Source: Roseibium sp. (GTDB lineage Bacteria > Pseudomonadota > Alphaproteobacteria > Rhizobiales > Stappiaceae). Taken from it: 64,000 nucleotides of DNA. The stretch lies in the NCBI GenBank assembly GCA_017643925.1, contig JAEPML010000001.1, positions 636,378 to 700,377 on the forward strand. Reading direction: 5' to 3'. Both the position numbers and the translations under genes were made by a program. The notes under the pieces were generated by a model. That model worked only from the letters and a program-made list of their open reading frames with translations. It made no database searches and had not been told where the DNA came from. Position 1 is the first letter of the stretch, and every line of letters begins with the position of its first letter. This document shows positions 63,628 to 64,000 of this stretch, piece by piece.

Positions 63628-64000
63628 CTACTCCGCAGGCTGGGGTTCTGCATTGCCCGGAACAGGCGCGGGTGGCTTGGGCGGGGTGATGTTTGCCCGT
63701 GCTGCGGGAGAGTGGGGCGGAGCCGATGGTGGGTCGTCCGAACCGGCCTCGTAATCCGCCGAGATTTTCCGTTGCCGCAGAGCCGTCCATCCCTGGCTGA
63801 CGGTGCCGACAATGCCTTTGGGCAGGAACAGCGTTACCACAACAAACAGACCACCAAGGGCAAATAGCCAGATCTCCGGAAGTGCCGCGGTGAACCACGT
63901 CTTGGCGAAGTTGACCAGAACCGCGCCGAGAACTGCACCGACAAGCGTGCCCCGTCCGCCCACTGCCACCCAGATGACAACCTCGATGGAGTTGGCAGGC
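63628..64000 (-). CDS. urtC: Urea ABC transporter permease UrtC, C-terminal part
   Basis: The visible 124 residues run in frame to the window edge (ANSIEVVIWVAVGGRGTLVGA...). They contain the last membrane segments (WFTAALPEIWLFALGGLFVVVTLFLPKG) and a proline-rich cytosolic tail. The AVGGRGTL block is typical of UrtC/LivM permeases. The start is outside the window. Confidence 0.85.
   Translation of the reverse strand, partial: PANSIEVVIWVAVGGRGTLVGAVLGAVLVNFAKTWFTAALPEIWLFALGGLFVVVTLFLPKGIVGTVSQGWTALRQRKISADYEAGSDDPPSAPPHSPAARANITPPKPPAPVPGNAEPQPAE

Overview
The window is a 64-kb chromosomal stretch of a GC-rich alphaproteobacterium. FixLJ/FixK-type oxygen control, a ccoNOQP-GHIS operon, a CtrA-type promoter box, a UrtCDE urea transporter and several alphaproteobacterial protein families point to Hyphomicrobiales. 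Protein style suggests a Roseibium/Labrenzia-like marine relative, but that genus guess is inference. No rRNA, tRNA, CRISPR array, insertion sequence or prophage was recognised, and coding density and codon style look uniform, so this reads as core or near-core chromosome.

Layout. 1-2.4 kb: end of a TauE/SafE exporter with its TIGR02186 partner, then an AI-2E family permease. 2.6-7.0 kb: three of the four parts of the ligase-associated DNA repair system (PdeM, Lhr-type helicase, MBL exonuclease); the fourth part, the ATP-dependent ligase, lies about 21 kb away at 28.0-29.7 kb. 7-12.6 kb: small accessory genes (tautomerase-like, NTF2-like, beta-helix, LprI-PAN fusion, TetR, MipA/OmpV, histidine phosphatase). 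12.7-17 kb: FbpABC-type ferric iron importer. 17.6-18.7 kb: metal efflux CDF and its divergent MerR regulator. 18.8-23.1 kb: DMT transporter, SDR with divergent AraC regulator, an uncharacterised protein divergent from SoxR. 23.2-27.9 kb: DEAD-box RNA helicase and a NIT-HAMP-MCP-PilZ chemoreceptor. 29.8-37.4 kb: secreted coiled-coil protein, thioesterase, a LuxR-type response regulator convergent with a giant solute-symporter/hybrid histidine kinase, and an aminotransferase.

37.5-57.6 kb holds the most coherent biology: a low-oxygen respiration module. FixL (haem-PAS kinase), FixJ, a single-domain receiver and a FixK/FNR-like activator lie in a row, followed by anaerobic hemN with an FNR box, and 8.5 kb further on the whole cbb3 oxidase operon ccoNOQP-ccoGHIS with a perfect FNR box upstream of ccoN. 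Between them are a GST, an AbrB-family membrane protein, an SHMT-like PLP enzyme with a divergent LysR regulator, and a diguanylate cyclase.

57.6-64 kb: small hypothetical genes, a CheY-like regulator, aroQ, an exopolysaccharide-type sugar transferase with a perfect CtrA-type box upstream, UDP-glucose dehydrogenase, and the urtE-urtD-urtC end of a urea ABC transporter running off the window.

I did not find a clearly new multi-gene system. The best leads are the separated repair ligase, the SHMT-like enzyme lacking canonical catalytic residues, the receiver protein inserted between FixJ and FixK, a predicted leaderless FNR-driven hemN transcript, and the SoxR-linked protein of unknown function.
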